A DNA stretch of 64,000 nucleotides from Dendrocalamus latiflorus (GCA_017311315.1 CM029650.1:21671374-21735373), one strand, 5' to 3'; shown: positions 1-12,537, counted from the first letter of the stretch. The notes: a model not told the origin generated them from the letters alone. A program made the numbers and translations.

Positions 1-121
1 TCTATTTTTTGGGTTACACTCCAGCAGGAGCCCTCAAAACAGGACTCTCAAATTCATTTTTAGAGGAGATGACATATAGGACCCACCTTCATCCTCATCC
101 TACTTTTGAGGGCCGAGAGGC

Positions 122-280
122 AAAAAAAACTCACTCCAGCAGGGCCCCTACTTGAGCCCTCAAAAGTAGGGGCTCCCTCTAGACCCCCTAGGAATGAGGG
201 CTCGAGGGGGAGATTTAAGACCCTCAAAAGTAGGATGAGAGTTCAAGTAGGGGCCCTGCTGGAGTTGCTCTAAGCAACTA
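122..280. repeat. Foldback MITE-like repeat
   Basis: A perfect 23-bp inverted repeat lies at 133-155 and 243-265 (arm starts ACTCCAGCAGGGCCCCTACT). The first 60 bases carry a direct, partial copy of the same terminus (ACTCCAGCAGGAGCCCTC near 17), so two related elements probably sit side by side, the first cut by the window edge. No clear target-site duplication was found and the superfamily is not assigned. Confidence 0.6.
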
Positions 281-1170
281 GGGAAAATTGAATATATAGG
301 ACTGAGTTAGGAGTGCTTTTGTAAAATAGGACCGAGTTATTTGTCCTCGTAAATATAGGACTGAGTTGAGCACCTTCTTGCAAATATAGAATTTTTCCCA
401 TTTTAATTTCATTTTCATTTTTCAGCAATTTTTCTCCACGCGAAATGACTGTTTGTGGCAACAGGAGATAAAACCAACAATACTTTCAAGTCCAGCAAAA
501 GGAAATTGGTGTTTAGTAAGCACACTGTGATCTCAGACAATCAATAACACCACTTAACCTATGGAAAGCTCCTAGGAACCCCCCCTCCCCCAACTTGAAC
601 AATTATCGAACAGTTCAGATAATAAACGAATACATATGAAAGGCTTGACGCATGACCAACTCCAGTTTCCAGGGAAATGAAATGGCAAATTCAATATATA
701 TTTGCAAATATATGAGAAATAAATGCACTTCACAACAATAAGCAGATAATAACTGAGCTTAAAACACGAGTACATGAAATCTGATATGAATCCAGCATTA
801 CAGAATATTTGCAAGTTTGTTTCTGTACAAATCAGTTTTACCTGGCACATGAGCCGACTCGTCAAAATCATCATCCTAGCCAATATAAAACAGGAGAAGA
901 TCACTAATTCATCAAACGAATTGCAAACACAGTAAGAACTGTAATTGGCACTGCAATTTCCAGAGCTTAAAAGTACGGCGCTCGATGTCGCCACCTAGGT
1001 CACTGGAGTATGCAGGATTCAAGAAAGTGTTATAATGATATAGACAACGGATTCCTTTCAAAGTACCTGAGGGGAGAGCAGGATCTGGAAGCACCGGGCG
1101 GCAATAAGAAACATGTAGCAAATGGAGATATAACAAAATGCAATGCACAGAGGAAAAGTAGCAATGTATC
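281..1170. other. AT-rich region, no gene seen
   Basis: Reading frames here are short and show no family motifs. The part next to 1170 may be the old 3' untranslated region of the mitochondrial glycoprotein fragment, which ends at 1171 on the minus strand. A short array of GGACTGAGTT-like words occurs at 298-368. Confidence 0.4.
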
Positions 1171-1342
1171 TTACTCAGGCTTTGGCTCACTGATGAATAT
1201 GCCCACACTCTTGAACCAGAGTACAAAGCTGCGGTGATCCTTCACATAAAGCCAAGCTTGTAGGAAAGGGAAGAGCTTCTCATTTATGCCACGGGCCTCA
1301 ATGTAAAGATGGAATGCATCACGCACCTTCTCATCCAACTCC
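1171..1342 (-). pseudogene. Last exon of a mitochondrial glycoprotein (MAM33/p32 family) gene, isolated fragment
   Basis: Read on the minus strand, a good 3' splice acceptor (TTTTGAATTGACAG) at 1343-1344 is followed by an open frame of about 57 codons ending in TAA at 1171-1173. The peptide contains ELDEKVRDAFHLYIEARGIN and LQAWLYVKDHRSFVLWFKSV, the hallmark carboxy end of the plant MAM33/p32 family, acidic mitochondrial matrix proteins. No upstream exon of this family is visible before the kinesin fragment at 2212-2664, which lies on the same strand. I therefore read it as an orphan, captured or relic exon rather than a working gene. The exon itself has no stop or frameshift. An alternative is a real gene whose upstream exons I failed to recognise in the 870 bases between. 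Confidence 0.7.
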
Positions 1343-2211
1343 CTGTCAATTCAAAAGCAAATTTGCATATATGATCAATAAAAACTCGTAAGCCAACATT
1401 AAGAGCAATTGTTCCCTTGTTAGTATTATCAGCCATGTGTTTGCACTGTACCAACCAGGCCTACCACCAGTACTTAGCAGAATTAGTCTATCAACGAGTA
1501 ATAAACATCACATGACTTATCCATACCAATCCAATCGGGGAACCAATCAACCACAATCCAAAGAGCTAAGCAAACTTGGTGATGAATTGATGATCACAAC
1601 TTCCAGAAATATTAATTGATTGTTGCAAGACAAAGGCTTTTCCAGATGTGATTGGATCACTGGAGAATAATATTCATGATCTTTTATATTACTTTTACTA
1701 ATTTTTGTGCATGCACTACTGCACTGCATAAAGGAACCAGGAGGCATGTGCATTCATCTGCATCACCATCCTATAAGACATATGACAGCAGTAACTTATT
1801 ACATAACCAGGTCTGCCATCATGTATCACTGAGATCACCTTATGGGCGCAGTCACTATTACATAACCACAAGATTCTTGGTCATGATATCTAACTATCTA
1901 TAGTATAGCAAATTGCTATTTGTTACCGAAATGATTTATTTCCTTTAGTTATCTCAACATGTAAAATTCTGTAGAAAGTAGAAACAGATCAAGAATTATC
2001 TTATACATTGTCACTGGTGAGTAGCAACTGAAATCTGAACTTCGCAATGAAAGAAATATGAAGATGCCCATATGAGCATCAAGTTATGAGCATGCTAGTA
2101 CACCTAAAATTTTTTCTTGACATAAAATTTCCATGTTTTCACACTTACTTAGCAACAACTACTACAGAACTATGCGTCGTCGTATTTGGGCATTGGAGAC
2201 CAATTAATTAC
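1343..2211. other. AT-rich stretch between the two gene fragments
   Basis: Neither further kinesin exons nor earlier exons of the mitochondrial glycoprotein gene can be recognised here on the minus strand. It reads as intron-like sequence joining two unrelated gene pieces. Confidence 0.5.
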
Positions 2212-2664
2212 CTCTCGTGCGGTGTCGAAGACGTCGCGAACGGCGAGCGGGATGATTCCGGGGTGGTCGCCGGAGCCGTTCATGGTGAAGGTCTTGCCGC
2301 TGCTGGTCTGGCCGTAGGCGAAGGCTGTGCCGTTGAATCCATCGACGGCGGCGCAGATGAGGGAGCGGACGAGCACGCCGTAGATCCGCGCGTTGGTGGC
2401 CGTCTCGTCGAACACGTGGTCTTCAGTTCAGCGGGAGAGGGGGGTTAGAGAGGGAGGGAGGGAGGGAGGGAGAGGGCGAGGGTCCAAGACGGGAGGAGAG
2501 TGGTGGCTTACCAAAAGCGAAGGAGGCGCCGGGGACGGGCGCGGCTCGGTGGAGGAGGGAGATGCGGGTGTCGTCGATCCGCCACTCGCGGTCACCGCCG
2601 GACGTGGAGGAATCGTCGGAGGAGGCGGGGGGCGGAAGCGGACGGCGACGGAGATCTTCTCCAT
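2212..2664 (-). pseudogene. Kinesin motor fragment, exons 1 and 2 only (KIN-7-like)
   Basis: Exon 1 runs from ATG at 2664 to 2512, donor GTAAG. Exon 2 runs 2420-2212 with a standard acceptor and donor GTAATT. Exon 1 starts MEKISVAVRFRPP, the beginning of a plant kinesin motor domain. Exon 2 carries DHVFDE and the ATP-binding P-loop FAYGQTSSGKTFTM, ending at VRDVFDTARE. The split Asp codon at the junction is in phase. The conserved next segment of the motor (switch I and II, microtubule-binding loops) is absent downstream. After RFRPP the frame is lost: the conserved continuation (SGGDREWRIDD, then LLHR and ASFAF) is in another frame, consistent with one base missing from a run of six C near 2630. 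Family knowledge puts MEKISVAVRF starts with CENP-E-like KIN-7 kinesins. I infer a truncated, frameshifted fragment that could not make a motor. Confidence 0.85.
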
Positions 2665-3065
2665 GGGCGGCGGCGGCGGGGGTGGGGCGGTCGGCGAATG
2701 CCTCGCTGATTCGGGGGGAAGAAGAATTTGTGAAACCTTTTCGGGGGGGAGGAGGAGGCGGCGGCGGAGCGGAGGGGTGGGGGGAGGAGAAGACGGCGGC
2801 GCGGGGTGGGGTGGGGAGGAGAAGACGGCGGCGCGGGGTGGGGTGGGGAGGAGGAGGAGGCGGTGGCGCAGGGGGTGGGGGGAGGAGGAGGCGGCGGCGG
2901 AGTGGGGGAGGAGGCGGAGGAGGAGGAGCGGGGGAGGCGCGGGGGAGGCGGAGGGAGACGTAGCGGGAGGGGAGGAGGCGGCGCGGAGAACGGGGGAGCG
3001 GTGGGAGCGGAGGCGCGGGGGAGGCGGAGATCGGGGAGGATGGGGGGAGGCGGAGGGAGGGGTTA
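2665..3065. other. GC-rich, purine-skewed low-complexity block upstream of the kinesin start
   Basis: The plus strand consists almost entirely of G-rich GGA/GGC/GGGG words, with imperfect duplications (GAGAAGACGGCGGCGCGGGG occurs twice near 2787-2840). It gives long open frames in several phases, which are composition artefacts. It occupies the place of the kinesin promoter and leader. Confidence 0.6.
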
Positions 3066-3927
3066 CTGCAGATACATTGAACCATGGCCGTTGGATATGG
3101 TTGAGTATAGGAGATTTAATCTGGTGCGGACGTTTTTAGAATGGTGCAATTCTGGGTGCATATTATGGTGTGGACGTAGTTAAGGTCATGACTGTGGAGC
3201 AGGTAATTGTTGGGTGGATATAGGATAGTTTTAACTGGTGAATTAATAGTGTAGATACTGTACTGACTTCATTTATATCGGTAAAAACCACACGTGAATT
3301 TCAGTTACACTGTAATCTCTCGCACAAATAGCTCAAAAGCCATAAGCTTCAGCCACAAAGAACAGGCCCATGGTCTGTGGACGATAGCAAGCCGACCGGC
3401 GAGATTCAAAGATCTTGATACTCTTCCTACTCCACCGATCGATGCCACACCTAGCTCGTCGGGAGCTCGCTGCCGTCTCACCTCATTATCGATGGAGTAA
3501 AGAAGTTGAGTGGCTGTTGAGAAACAAACGGGATGGTCTGTTAAAGTGGATTTTCTAAACAGCTTCATAAATCAAAAATCACGTGTGTTGTTCGTATCGA
3601 TGTCTTTACCGTCTGCTGTCGTCTCAAAAAGTACAGACAAAAGTTATTAACCGCATCCCAGAAGAATTGGACCATTCTTCAAACAGTTACATAAACTGCG
3701 TGCTTGGAAGCTGGTTCACAGCTTAGCTAGCAAGAGGCAGCTTCCGGGTGAAGCCGAGTCCCAAATTAGGGTCTAAATTCTAGATACGTCGCAAAAATAA
3801 TAAAATGCTATGCACTAAAGTAATAATCAGCACTGTCAAAAATATATGTTATATGCTAATAGAAAATATATGTTATAAATTTAGACAAAGGGAGGACCCT
3901 AGTTCGCTTTTTTTTCCTTAGTGTTCT
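3066..3927. other. No gene seen
   Basis: AT-balanced intergenic sequence. A piece at about 3310-3375 (AGCTCAAAAGCCATAAGC and ACAGGCCCATGG) resembles the end of a MITE family also glimpsed near 46130, but no second terminus was found. Confidence 0.4.
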
Positions 3928-4214
3928 TGGCTGTGTGATCATTTGGGTTTCAGCTTCTGGCTTCCAGCTTATTTTTCACTATTTATAAATTTCGTCTTTT
4001 TCTGAACTTTTGGCTTTTTGTTGAGCTTTTTTGCCGGTTCTTTTTTTCCCGTATGTGTTTGTATTATACATAATGGGCTAACATATTTTTTACATTTTTT
4101 AATTTTTTTAAATTTAATTATGCTAAATAAGCCTCTATCAGCTACAGTGTTTTTTCAGCCAGCTACAGTACTTTTCAGCCATAAATAAAAAAAAACCCAA
4201 ATGATCACCACCTT
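3928..4214 (+). mobile_element. MITE, family a, copy 1
   Basis: Terminal inverted repeats TGATCATTTGGGTTT (3936-3950) and its exact complement (4193-4207) enclose about 270 bases containing CTTTTTCTGAACTTTTGGC and the words TCAGCTACAGTG/CAGCCAGCTACAGT. Three further copies occur at about 34150, 58630 and (inverted) 60487. The terminus GATCACCACCTTA is shared with the copy at 34150. The target-site duplication is unclear, so the superfamily is not assigned. Confidence 0.75.
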
Positions 4215-5340
4215 AAATGCATTGTCGCCTTTTCTTTTACCCTTCGTGTTCTTAATTGCACTATCACAAGTTGGGCTGGCTTTACGCACACGTGCACGTG
4301 GCAAGTGTTCCACGCATGTACATTTGTTTCTTTCAATAGTACGTCAAGGCCCGTAGTGTCGAGGGTCGATCATTAGACCAGTGGTGGACCAATGGGGGGC
4401 AAGAGAGGCTGCCATCCTCTACCTCTGACTAGAGAGTGGGTACCCCTGTAGCCCCTAGGTCCGGCAAAGGCGCCACTGCTATGCCATTGGGGGCAGTCGG
4501 CTGTCGGCGGTCATTGGTCAGGAAAGATGTAGAAGAAAGTGTGAACAAGAGTCTACATGTAAAAGAAGCATTATTCATACTAGACCAATCATGCAACATA
4601 CCCGGCAAAGCCAACCAAATACCAAAGCCCGCAATTGAACCAATTTAGCCGAAAGCAAGTCAAGCAACAATTCCCCAACCAAGAACCTGTTCCCAATCGA
4701 ATTGATCCCAAAAATTCCCCATCTATACATCAGTAGCCGGAGCGACGAGGCTGGAGAGCCGCCACTCGCCGAGCGTAGCACCTGACGGCCTAAGCCATTG
4801 CCACCAAATGGCCCAAGACGCTGCCGCCTGCTGAGCACCTGACAGGCCGCTAGAGAGCCGCCACCCGCCGAGCGCCTGACGGCCTGAAACGTCGTTGCTC
4901 GCCGAGTGCCTGACGGCCTGAAACGCCACCGCCCGCCGAGCGCAATCTGCTGAGCCGCAGCTCGAGTCTCGGTCTCTACTCTCTCGGAGATCTGAGATCA
5001 AGACCTCAGTTCTTAGGTCTTAAGACTTAAGCCAACACTTGAGTTGTTGTGGACTTAATACTTGTATAATTGTGTTCACTCACTGAGTTGCTGTGGACCG
5101 CAGGACCAGGTCCCTGAAGTGTTAAGTGTGGACTACTGACTGTGAAGTCATAAGGTATAAATTTAAAACACAAATATAGTTTTTAATTTGTGCAATGATC
5201 ATTGCTAATTTTATTTGGTAATGTAGTTTCGTATATTGTCATTTATCAATTTGTAGAGTTGTAAGAAATAGAGAAACTAATATTACATAAATATTTTTCA
5301 AGTAATACAAGTAGTACTCCTCATACTAATGAGAGTCAAG

Positions 5341-7110
5341 TAAAGAAAGCTGGGGTGAATTTTAGTCCCGATGAAATCATTGCTGATCCCGCAAATCGCA
5401 TATCTATTAATAAGTATGATAATAAAATTAGAGATCAAGTGGGGAGAACGTATTTGTTGAGAGGTCCAACCCAACCAAAAGGCCATAATTTTCGGCACAA
5501 AATGCAGAATGATTGTTTAAGGGTATTTCAACAATGATGATATAATAAATATGATTGGTTGGAATATAGTGTGAAAAAGGATGCGGCCTTTTGTTTCTAT
5601 TGTTTTCTTTTGAAGAAGCCTGGAAGGCCCGAAAAATTTGGTTGTGATGTATTTACAACAACAGTGTATTCGAACTAGAATAAGGCTTTAGAAAAAATTT
5701 GATAAACATGTTGGTGGACCTAATAGTTATCACAACATTGCAAGGGGGGACTACGAGGATTTTAGAAATCAAAGAGCAAGTAAAGAAAGTGTTCAATCAA
5801 GCACCATTACATTGTACAATGATTTCTCCAAAAAATTCAAAAGGATCTTGTGAAACCTTGTGCGCAAGAGGTCACGAAGGTGATTCTGGAAGAGTTTGGA
5901 GATAGGAATTTCTCTGAGATTATTGATGAGTCACAAGATATATCAATAAAGGAGCAAATGGCTTTGATTGTGAAGTAGGTCATTTGTTTCATATTTCTAC
6001 ATTGTATTATTTATTCATATAATAATGTTGTTGTGTTTTAACTAAACAAAATCTATGGCATGTAGGTTTGTGAATGATCAAGGGAATGTTATTGAAAGAT
6101 TTCTTAGTATTAAGCATGTCACAAATTGTACATCTGCTGCATTGAAGGAAGTTTTGTTTATCTTACTTGGAGAGCACCAATTACCAATTTCTAGGCTACG
6201 AGGGTAGTGTTATGATAGAGCTTCAAATATGATTGGAGAATTTAATGCCTTACAAAGACAGATGAGAATCCGTATGCTTTCTATGTCCATTCCTTTGCCC
6301 ATCAGTTGCAGTTAGTGGTTGTGACTGTTACTAGTTGTAGTAAAGCAATTGCTGATTTCTTCAACTATATTACCATGATAGTAACCACCGTGAGTGCATC
6401 TTGTAAGAGAAAAGATGTGTTGCTTGCAAAGCATCAAGATATCTTGTTGGAGAAGCTAGAGCATGGTAGGGCTATCATTGGCACAGGGATGCATCAAGAA
6501 ATAAGTCTAACTAGACCTTCAGATACTAGATGGGGCTCTCATTTAAAAATCTTACTGCGTATTTACCAAATGTGGGAGACACTGTTAGAGGTATTAGAGA
6601 TTGTGAGTAAATATATATGTCAACCATCAATTCATGGTGGAGCATCAGGTTGATACCGAAAATAGAAAGTTTTGAATTTATTTTTATCTTGTATTTATTG
6701 ATAGACTTCATAAACATTACAAATCAGTTATCACTTGCTTTATAAAGAAAGGATCAAGATATTGTTGAAACTATTAGGTTTGCTTATAGATGTAAAAGTG
6801 TGCTTACAGGACATGAGGGACAATGGGTGGGGGTCATTATTCCAGAAAGTCAAAAGTTTTGCGAAACAAATGAGATACATATGCCAAATATGAAAGAATT
6901 CATTCCAGTTAGAGGTATGTCTTGCACGTAGAAAGCATATGTTGACTTACCTTCACTATTATCATATTGTGATTTTTATTACTGCTATTGATACTATTAC
7001 ATCAGAGATGAACCATCGGTTCAATAAAGTTTCTTCAGAGTTATTGGTATGCATGTCTTATCTTGATCTAAGAGACTATTTCTCCAAGTTTGATGTAAAT
7101 AAGCTTGTTT
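5341..7110 (+). pseudogene. hAT transposase, amino-terminal and central part, multiply broken
   Basis: The frame from 5341 reads VNFSPDEIIADPANR, then GPTQPKGHNFRHK, and after two adjacent TGA codons continues YDWLEYSVKKDAAFCFYCF, the TTF-type zinc-finger block of DUF4371/hAT transposases. The next stop interrupts VYSN-stop-NKALEK. Near 6065 there is FVNDQGNVIERFL, and at about 6306-6650 LTRPSDTRWGSHLK, the conserved hAT core motif. The match ends at FSKFDVNKLV just before the LTR insertion at 7116 and resumes at 23982. Stops and frame changes are numerous, so no functional protein is expected. In the family this enzyme excises and integrates the element by a cut-and-paste RNase H-fold mechanism. 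Confidence 0.85.
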
Positions 7111-10100
7111 GATTGTGTAACAACCCAAAAATTTAGATTTGAAAATGTAAAGCTTTTGAATTATTTTTGCAATATATTTTATTTGAGTTTGGATTTTCTT
7201 TATGATGCTTCTTAAATTTTGGGTTAAGGTTTCCAAAAATTGAAGAAAGATTGAACCAATATTAATAATGCCATAAACGGGAATATGCAAATAATACAAA
7301 ATTAAAATTTAAAATTCGAATCTGAAAAGATGATCCATAAAAGAAGGGAAATACTTGAATTAAATATAAGGCCCTATTTTGGAATATGTATATATACATA
7401 TAAGACTATATGTATACACAAGTGAAACAAAATATGCAATATACTAATATTATTATAAGCATAGCCGTGGGAAAATAAAAGCCGAAAATTTCAAATGGCA
7501 TGCAAAGTAATATGTTGAGAGGTAATACTCAGAATTTAAAAACAATGAAGGTGTTAATAAAAGAAATAGAAAATCTCCATATCTGCACACAAATTAAAGT
7601 TAAGTATTAAATAGGAACATAAAATTTGCAATCTAACCTACGTAGGCAAAATAGAAGCAATGGCTAAAGTAGTATATAAAAAAACTCACATTAAACAGTT
7701 GAAAATTTTAAATTTTAAACTTTAAATGTCATGCAAAAATTTGAATAAAAAATCATAAATATGAAACAGAAATTTAAATTAAAAATCTAAAAAGTTCAAA
7801 CTAGCTTAAGCATTTTGTCTCCTTATCTTTTCCATTTTTCCTCTTCCCCCTCACCTCCATGTGGGCCATTTCTTTTCCCTCTCTCCCTTCCCCCTCTCTC
7901 TCTTTCCCTTCACTGCCAGCGGGCCCGACGCCACCACCCCTTTTCTCCCTCCTTTCTTTCCTTTCTCCTTTTCCAGGCGGCCGCGCCTCCTTTCCTTTCC
8001 TTTCTCCTGCTCCCTCCTTCCTTCCATGGCTGTGAGCCCTCCACGTCGCCTCTCCTTTTTCTCTGTTCTGCGCCACCCCGCCAGCGTCGGGTCACCTCGC
8101 CACTGTGTCGCATCCCCGAGCCCCGCGCCCTGCAGGCCTCCTCGCGCCGAGCCCCGCGCTGGTCTTGCCCCGCAGTCTGCCCCGCCGCCTAGTCCCCCAC
8201 CCCTCTGCAGCTACAAGAGGCCCCAGCCGTCCCCCTTACCTCCCGCGCCACTCCTCTCCCTTCCCCCTCCTTCTCTTCTTTTGTGTTCAGTCAAGCTCTA
8301 TTCATGGCCGCCGGCGCCTCCACAACCCTCCGGCCACCGCGACGGTTCTTTCTCCAAATTGAATGCGTCATGGCGTGCCCCCACCCCCCAGCTACTCTCC
8401 TTCGGGTTTAATTGAAAAACATCGCACCACGCCCGCCGCACCAGCCATCTTCATCGAAACCGGCCACCGCCGTCGCTGCCCGCGCCATCTCCTCCTCGGT
8501 TGGTCTCCCCCCAATTCCTCGCTGGGGGAGCAACCTCTCGATGGCCCGAAGCCTCCCCGAAGGTTGGCCGACGGCCTCCCTCGCCGGAGTGGCCCCTCCG
8601 TGTGAGCCCTTCCCGCGCCATCACCGGCCTCCGCCGCCAGCTCCCCTCAGTACACCTCTCGCTCGGCTAGCTCATGGGTAAGTCTCCCCTGAACCCCCCA
8701 ATGCTCGTGCGGGCTTCGGTTTCCCTCCTCCTCCCCACCGGCATCGCCACCCGGTCGCCCGCCCACCTCGCTGCCGCTCCGGCCAATTCACCGCCACCAC
8801 TAGCTTCTCCGTTCCCGATACGTCCCATTTTGGCGGTCACCCACTTCCATCCAGTCGCCGCTCACCGCCGGCAGGGCCGCTCACCGACCGGCCTGGCATC
8901 CTCTGTTTTGCCCCCAGCCCCGCCTCACCTCAATCAAATTATCTGGCTCCTCTCTCACACAAACGATTGCGTGCTCAGTTGGTTAGCCCGAGCTGAGTCC
9001 ACCCTGCAGGTCTCTGGTTTGAATCCTCTCCGCGCACGTTTTTGCTTTATTTTCTTTTAGCACATTTTAGCTAGGATGAAAGTAGGGAATAACATAATTA
9101 GGGAGCTAGGGTAAGTGGTATGGGTTCAAATAAAATTTATTTATACATCAAAATAAAGGATTACATGCATATTAATAATTAAGTGATTAGGAAAGTTAAA
9201 ATTTTATTCATGAGAACTAATAAAAATTGCTTAGGAGGTACATAAAATATCACATCACTGGATGCTATAAACTCAATCTAGGACAAAATTGATAAGCTAA
9301 AAGATTTTATACATCGCGTATATAATGTATGCCCTAAATGTTAGCACTCGACAAAATACATCAATTTATAGGATTAACCTAACCTATGGGACTTCCTTGA
9401 TAAATATAACAATAGTAGATGAAATCTGTAACAAAAAGATAAAGTTATCGTATGCTATTACCAACCTTTCCTCCAATCATCGAATTACCCATTAACTCAT
9501 AATAAAACTAAATTGAATTTATTCGGATTTATTTGGATCTTTGAGTTGATTGCTTTTATTTAGATTCAGTCCTTTGTCGCGTAATTAGAAACTCGGGTCC
9601 TGAAGATTCTATGGATCGAGCGAGACCGAGATCGATGAAGACCAGATCATCGCATGAGACAACTTTGTGTGAGTTCAAGACCACGGTAAACCGCACCAGG
9701 CGAGTCAATACTTTGATTATGTTGAACCTACATTTTCTGCAAATTACTTTGGTTTAAATTATCAAGTTGCATGCTGTTATTTTATATGCAAATACAAGTT
9801 TAATTTAAGATTCTAGTTATATGCCCAATTGCTTGCATTGAATAATAATTACACATCCTTTGGATTACTTGATTATGTGAGCTTTGTCGCCCTAGCAAAA
9901 TTACAATAGTAACCTTTCAAAAATAAGTCCGTAAATTATATGACATGCTTAGTATTGTTTAGGTATTCATGGGCGCGAGAACGCCCTAACATCCCTTTAC
10001 TCATGAGAAAATTTGGTTGGGCAGTCATGGTGGTAATGACTGGTATATGTTGGCTATGATTATTTTATGTTTCCAAAAACCCCAACTTGCTTAAATATCT

Positions 10101-11252
10101 GGGCGGATGGTTCAAGGGTGTGAGTGTGGTGCGGTGGAAGCACAAAGTATGGTAGAACCGCCCAGATACCACTAAGGATTGATTCTTGTCATGACCTCCT
10201 ATGTAAAACAGTGCAACCACAAGTCTGTAAAGTACAACTTGGCTAAGTAAATTTATCGAAACCCCTGGACTCGTCTCACCGGTAGTGGATAGAAGTGGAT
10301 ATGCAAGGGCAAGGGGAGGCCTAAAGGGACACCGAGTGGAGGGTGACGTTTCCCAGCGTACTAGCGCCGAGGGGAGTGGAGCCCGAATAACGCTAGTAAC
10401 CGTGGGGAACATTCCGTGCAACGTATGGGACCTACCGCAAGTGGGAACGGCCCATAGGGAGAGATGACAAAAGGGACTAGATACTTTGAAAAGTCACTGT
10501 GATGGTCTGCTCAACCACATGACTAAGGAATCATGTGGGGAAACGAGTTGATTGTCTCTTGCGGTGAAAGTGTACAAACTCTGCAGAGTCAAAACTATTC
10601 GAATAGCCGTGCCCACGGTTAAGGGTGGACATGGGAACTTAACCAGATATAGTTCTATTTCTAAATGCTTTATGGATGGGATTGGAAAAGTGAAGGGCAG
10701 TGGAAAGCCCTGATTTGAGTTGTCCTGGGTGTCGTCCCAGTGGTAATGTAAGCAGTTATAACGCTGAAATGTTAGCATATGGTGCGGATGCCATGTAACG
10801 GTGGATGGAATCTGGATCACTATTATTATTGCATTTTCTTACACATTATGTTTTTGTTTAAAACTGCTAGGTCTCTGGGAATTTCTATGTATTATATTTT
10901 TAAATAATGATAATACTTCTCGCAAAGTAAAGTATCAAGAAGAATAAATAGAGTCGTGAATAAAGGAGATGAATGTTTGCGGTAAACACATAAAGATATT
11001 GGTGGATTCTAGAAGAAACAAATTGGTGGAGCCTAATTGAATATATAGGCTAGATAGATGATTTAAATGATTTTTGGATAATTAGGAAGTGCAAAAGTAA
11101 TTGCTGGATTACGACACTGATATCTAAAATAAATTCTTGGAAGATGTTGGCGGGAATGGGATTAATAGGATTTGATCGAATGCTAGATGGATGAATTGAA
11201 TTTTTGGGAATTTGGAGGAATAATCACAATTATTGGAGTATAATTTAGATTA

Positions 11253-11420
11253 CTGATATTCTTGGTGGATGTAAAATAGTGAATCGTAGACTTGATCGTT
11301 GATATTCTTGGGGGATGTATACTAGTGAATCGTAGATTTGATCACTGATATTCTTGGTGGATGTAAAATAGTGAATCGTAGGCTTGATCACTGATATTCT
11401 TGGTGGAGATATACTAGTGA
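11253..11420. repeat. Short tandem repeat inside the long LTR
   Basis: Three to four imperfect units of about 48 bases share GATATTCTTGGTGGATGTA and TAGTGAATCGTAG, followed by (A/G)CTTGATC. Units alternate between AAAATAGTG and TATACTAGTG variants, suggesting a dimer of roughly 96 bases. Confidence 0.75.
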
Positions 11421-12304
11421 ACTAGTTAGAGATAGATAACAGAAAATAAGATAGATTATTGGAAGAGCAAATTATGGTTTTGGGATCAGTAACAAAAGGA
11501 TTGGATTGTTAGAAAGTCCCGGTATAAATGATTTCGGTGGATTTAAAAGCGATTATGTTGGAAGTCATTAGAATTTAGAAATGAAGAGTTGATGATTAGC
11601 AACCATAAGATTGGATTATTAGAAATTTAGAATACAAAAGATATTGGTGGATTTAAAATAAAGGATGATACTCACTGCTTGGAGTCTTAGGCATCAACGA
11701 ATGTATGATCGGTGGATTAACTAAATGAAGTCGCTCGCTGTTTGGAGTTTCAGACAGCAATCAATAAAGAAAGTGTATTTTCGGTGGAGTAAGTCAATTA
11801 TGGCAATTATTGTGTGGAGTTTAGGTAGCAACAGTAACACTATGATTAAATAATAATAACGCTACGAAAAGTGATTTTTGGCAAATAAAATAACCCGAGC
11901 CTCTCCTTTGATAAGCCATGCATACTAATTATTTGCATTCTGTGTATTGGCTCGCGGAGCACGGTGGTTTATGCTCACACTCGCTCTCATAACAAATCCA
12001 GAATCAGGAATCAGATCACTACGCTTCAGCAATACTTTTGGTCATGATGAAGAAGAAGATGAAGTCGTCAAGGGCTATGTCGCGAACCTCCAGTTGGCTG
12101 CCTGTGGGCATGTCCTGAAGGTTCCACCTGTGTGCTTCGTTCTTCCGCTGCTGCAATTTATTGATTTCAGCCTAATCGGCCCATGAGTAAGTTTACTATT
12201 ATATTTACGCTTCCTCATGATATGTACTTTGATAATCAAAACTGTAATCTATGAGCACTATCTACTGATCCAGGGAATAGTGCGGTGGAATCACAAAAGA
12301 ATCC

Positions 12305-12537
12305 TGTTGTGGCTATAGACCAAACAGAGAGAGAGATGGTAGTGGAGAGGTGGGAGTGTTCTGCCTCATCCTCCCCCTCATCCTGATATATATATTCACA
12401 TGGGGTATGCTTTTACAGTTATACCCTTACATGCATACCTCCCCATCAGGGGCACTTATGTCATTACACACGTTACTCTGGTTCTTATAACCTCCTAACA
12501 GGCCTGCTGGGCTTAGGTGGGGGCCACCCCTACGACA
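12305..12537 (-). repeat. 3' LTR of the Tat element
   Basis: 233 bp, ends TG...CA, no difference found from the other LTR at 23715-23947. The preceding AATCC (12300-12304) is repeated at 23948-23952. Confidence 0.92.

Noticed and set aside
2393..3183. Several long plus-strand and minus-strand open frames in the GC-rich block
   Set aside because: They consist of Gly/Arg or Pro runs in all phases, a composition effect. Only the kinesin start at 2664 on the minus strand has family support.
7801..9060. Overlapping open frames on both strands (up to 184 codons)
   Set aside because: They lie in the pyrimidine-rich block of the long LTR, are Pro/Ser low complexity and match no family.
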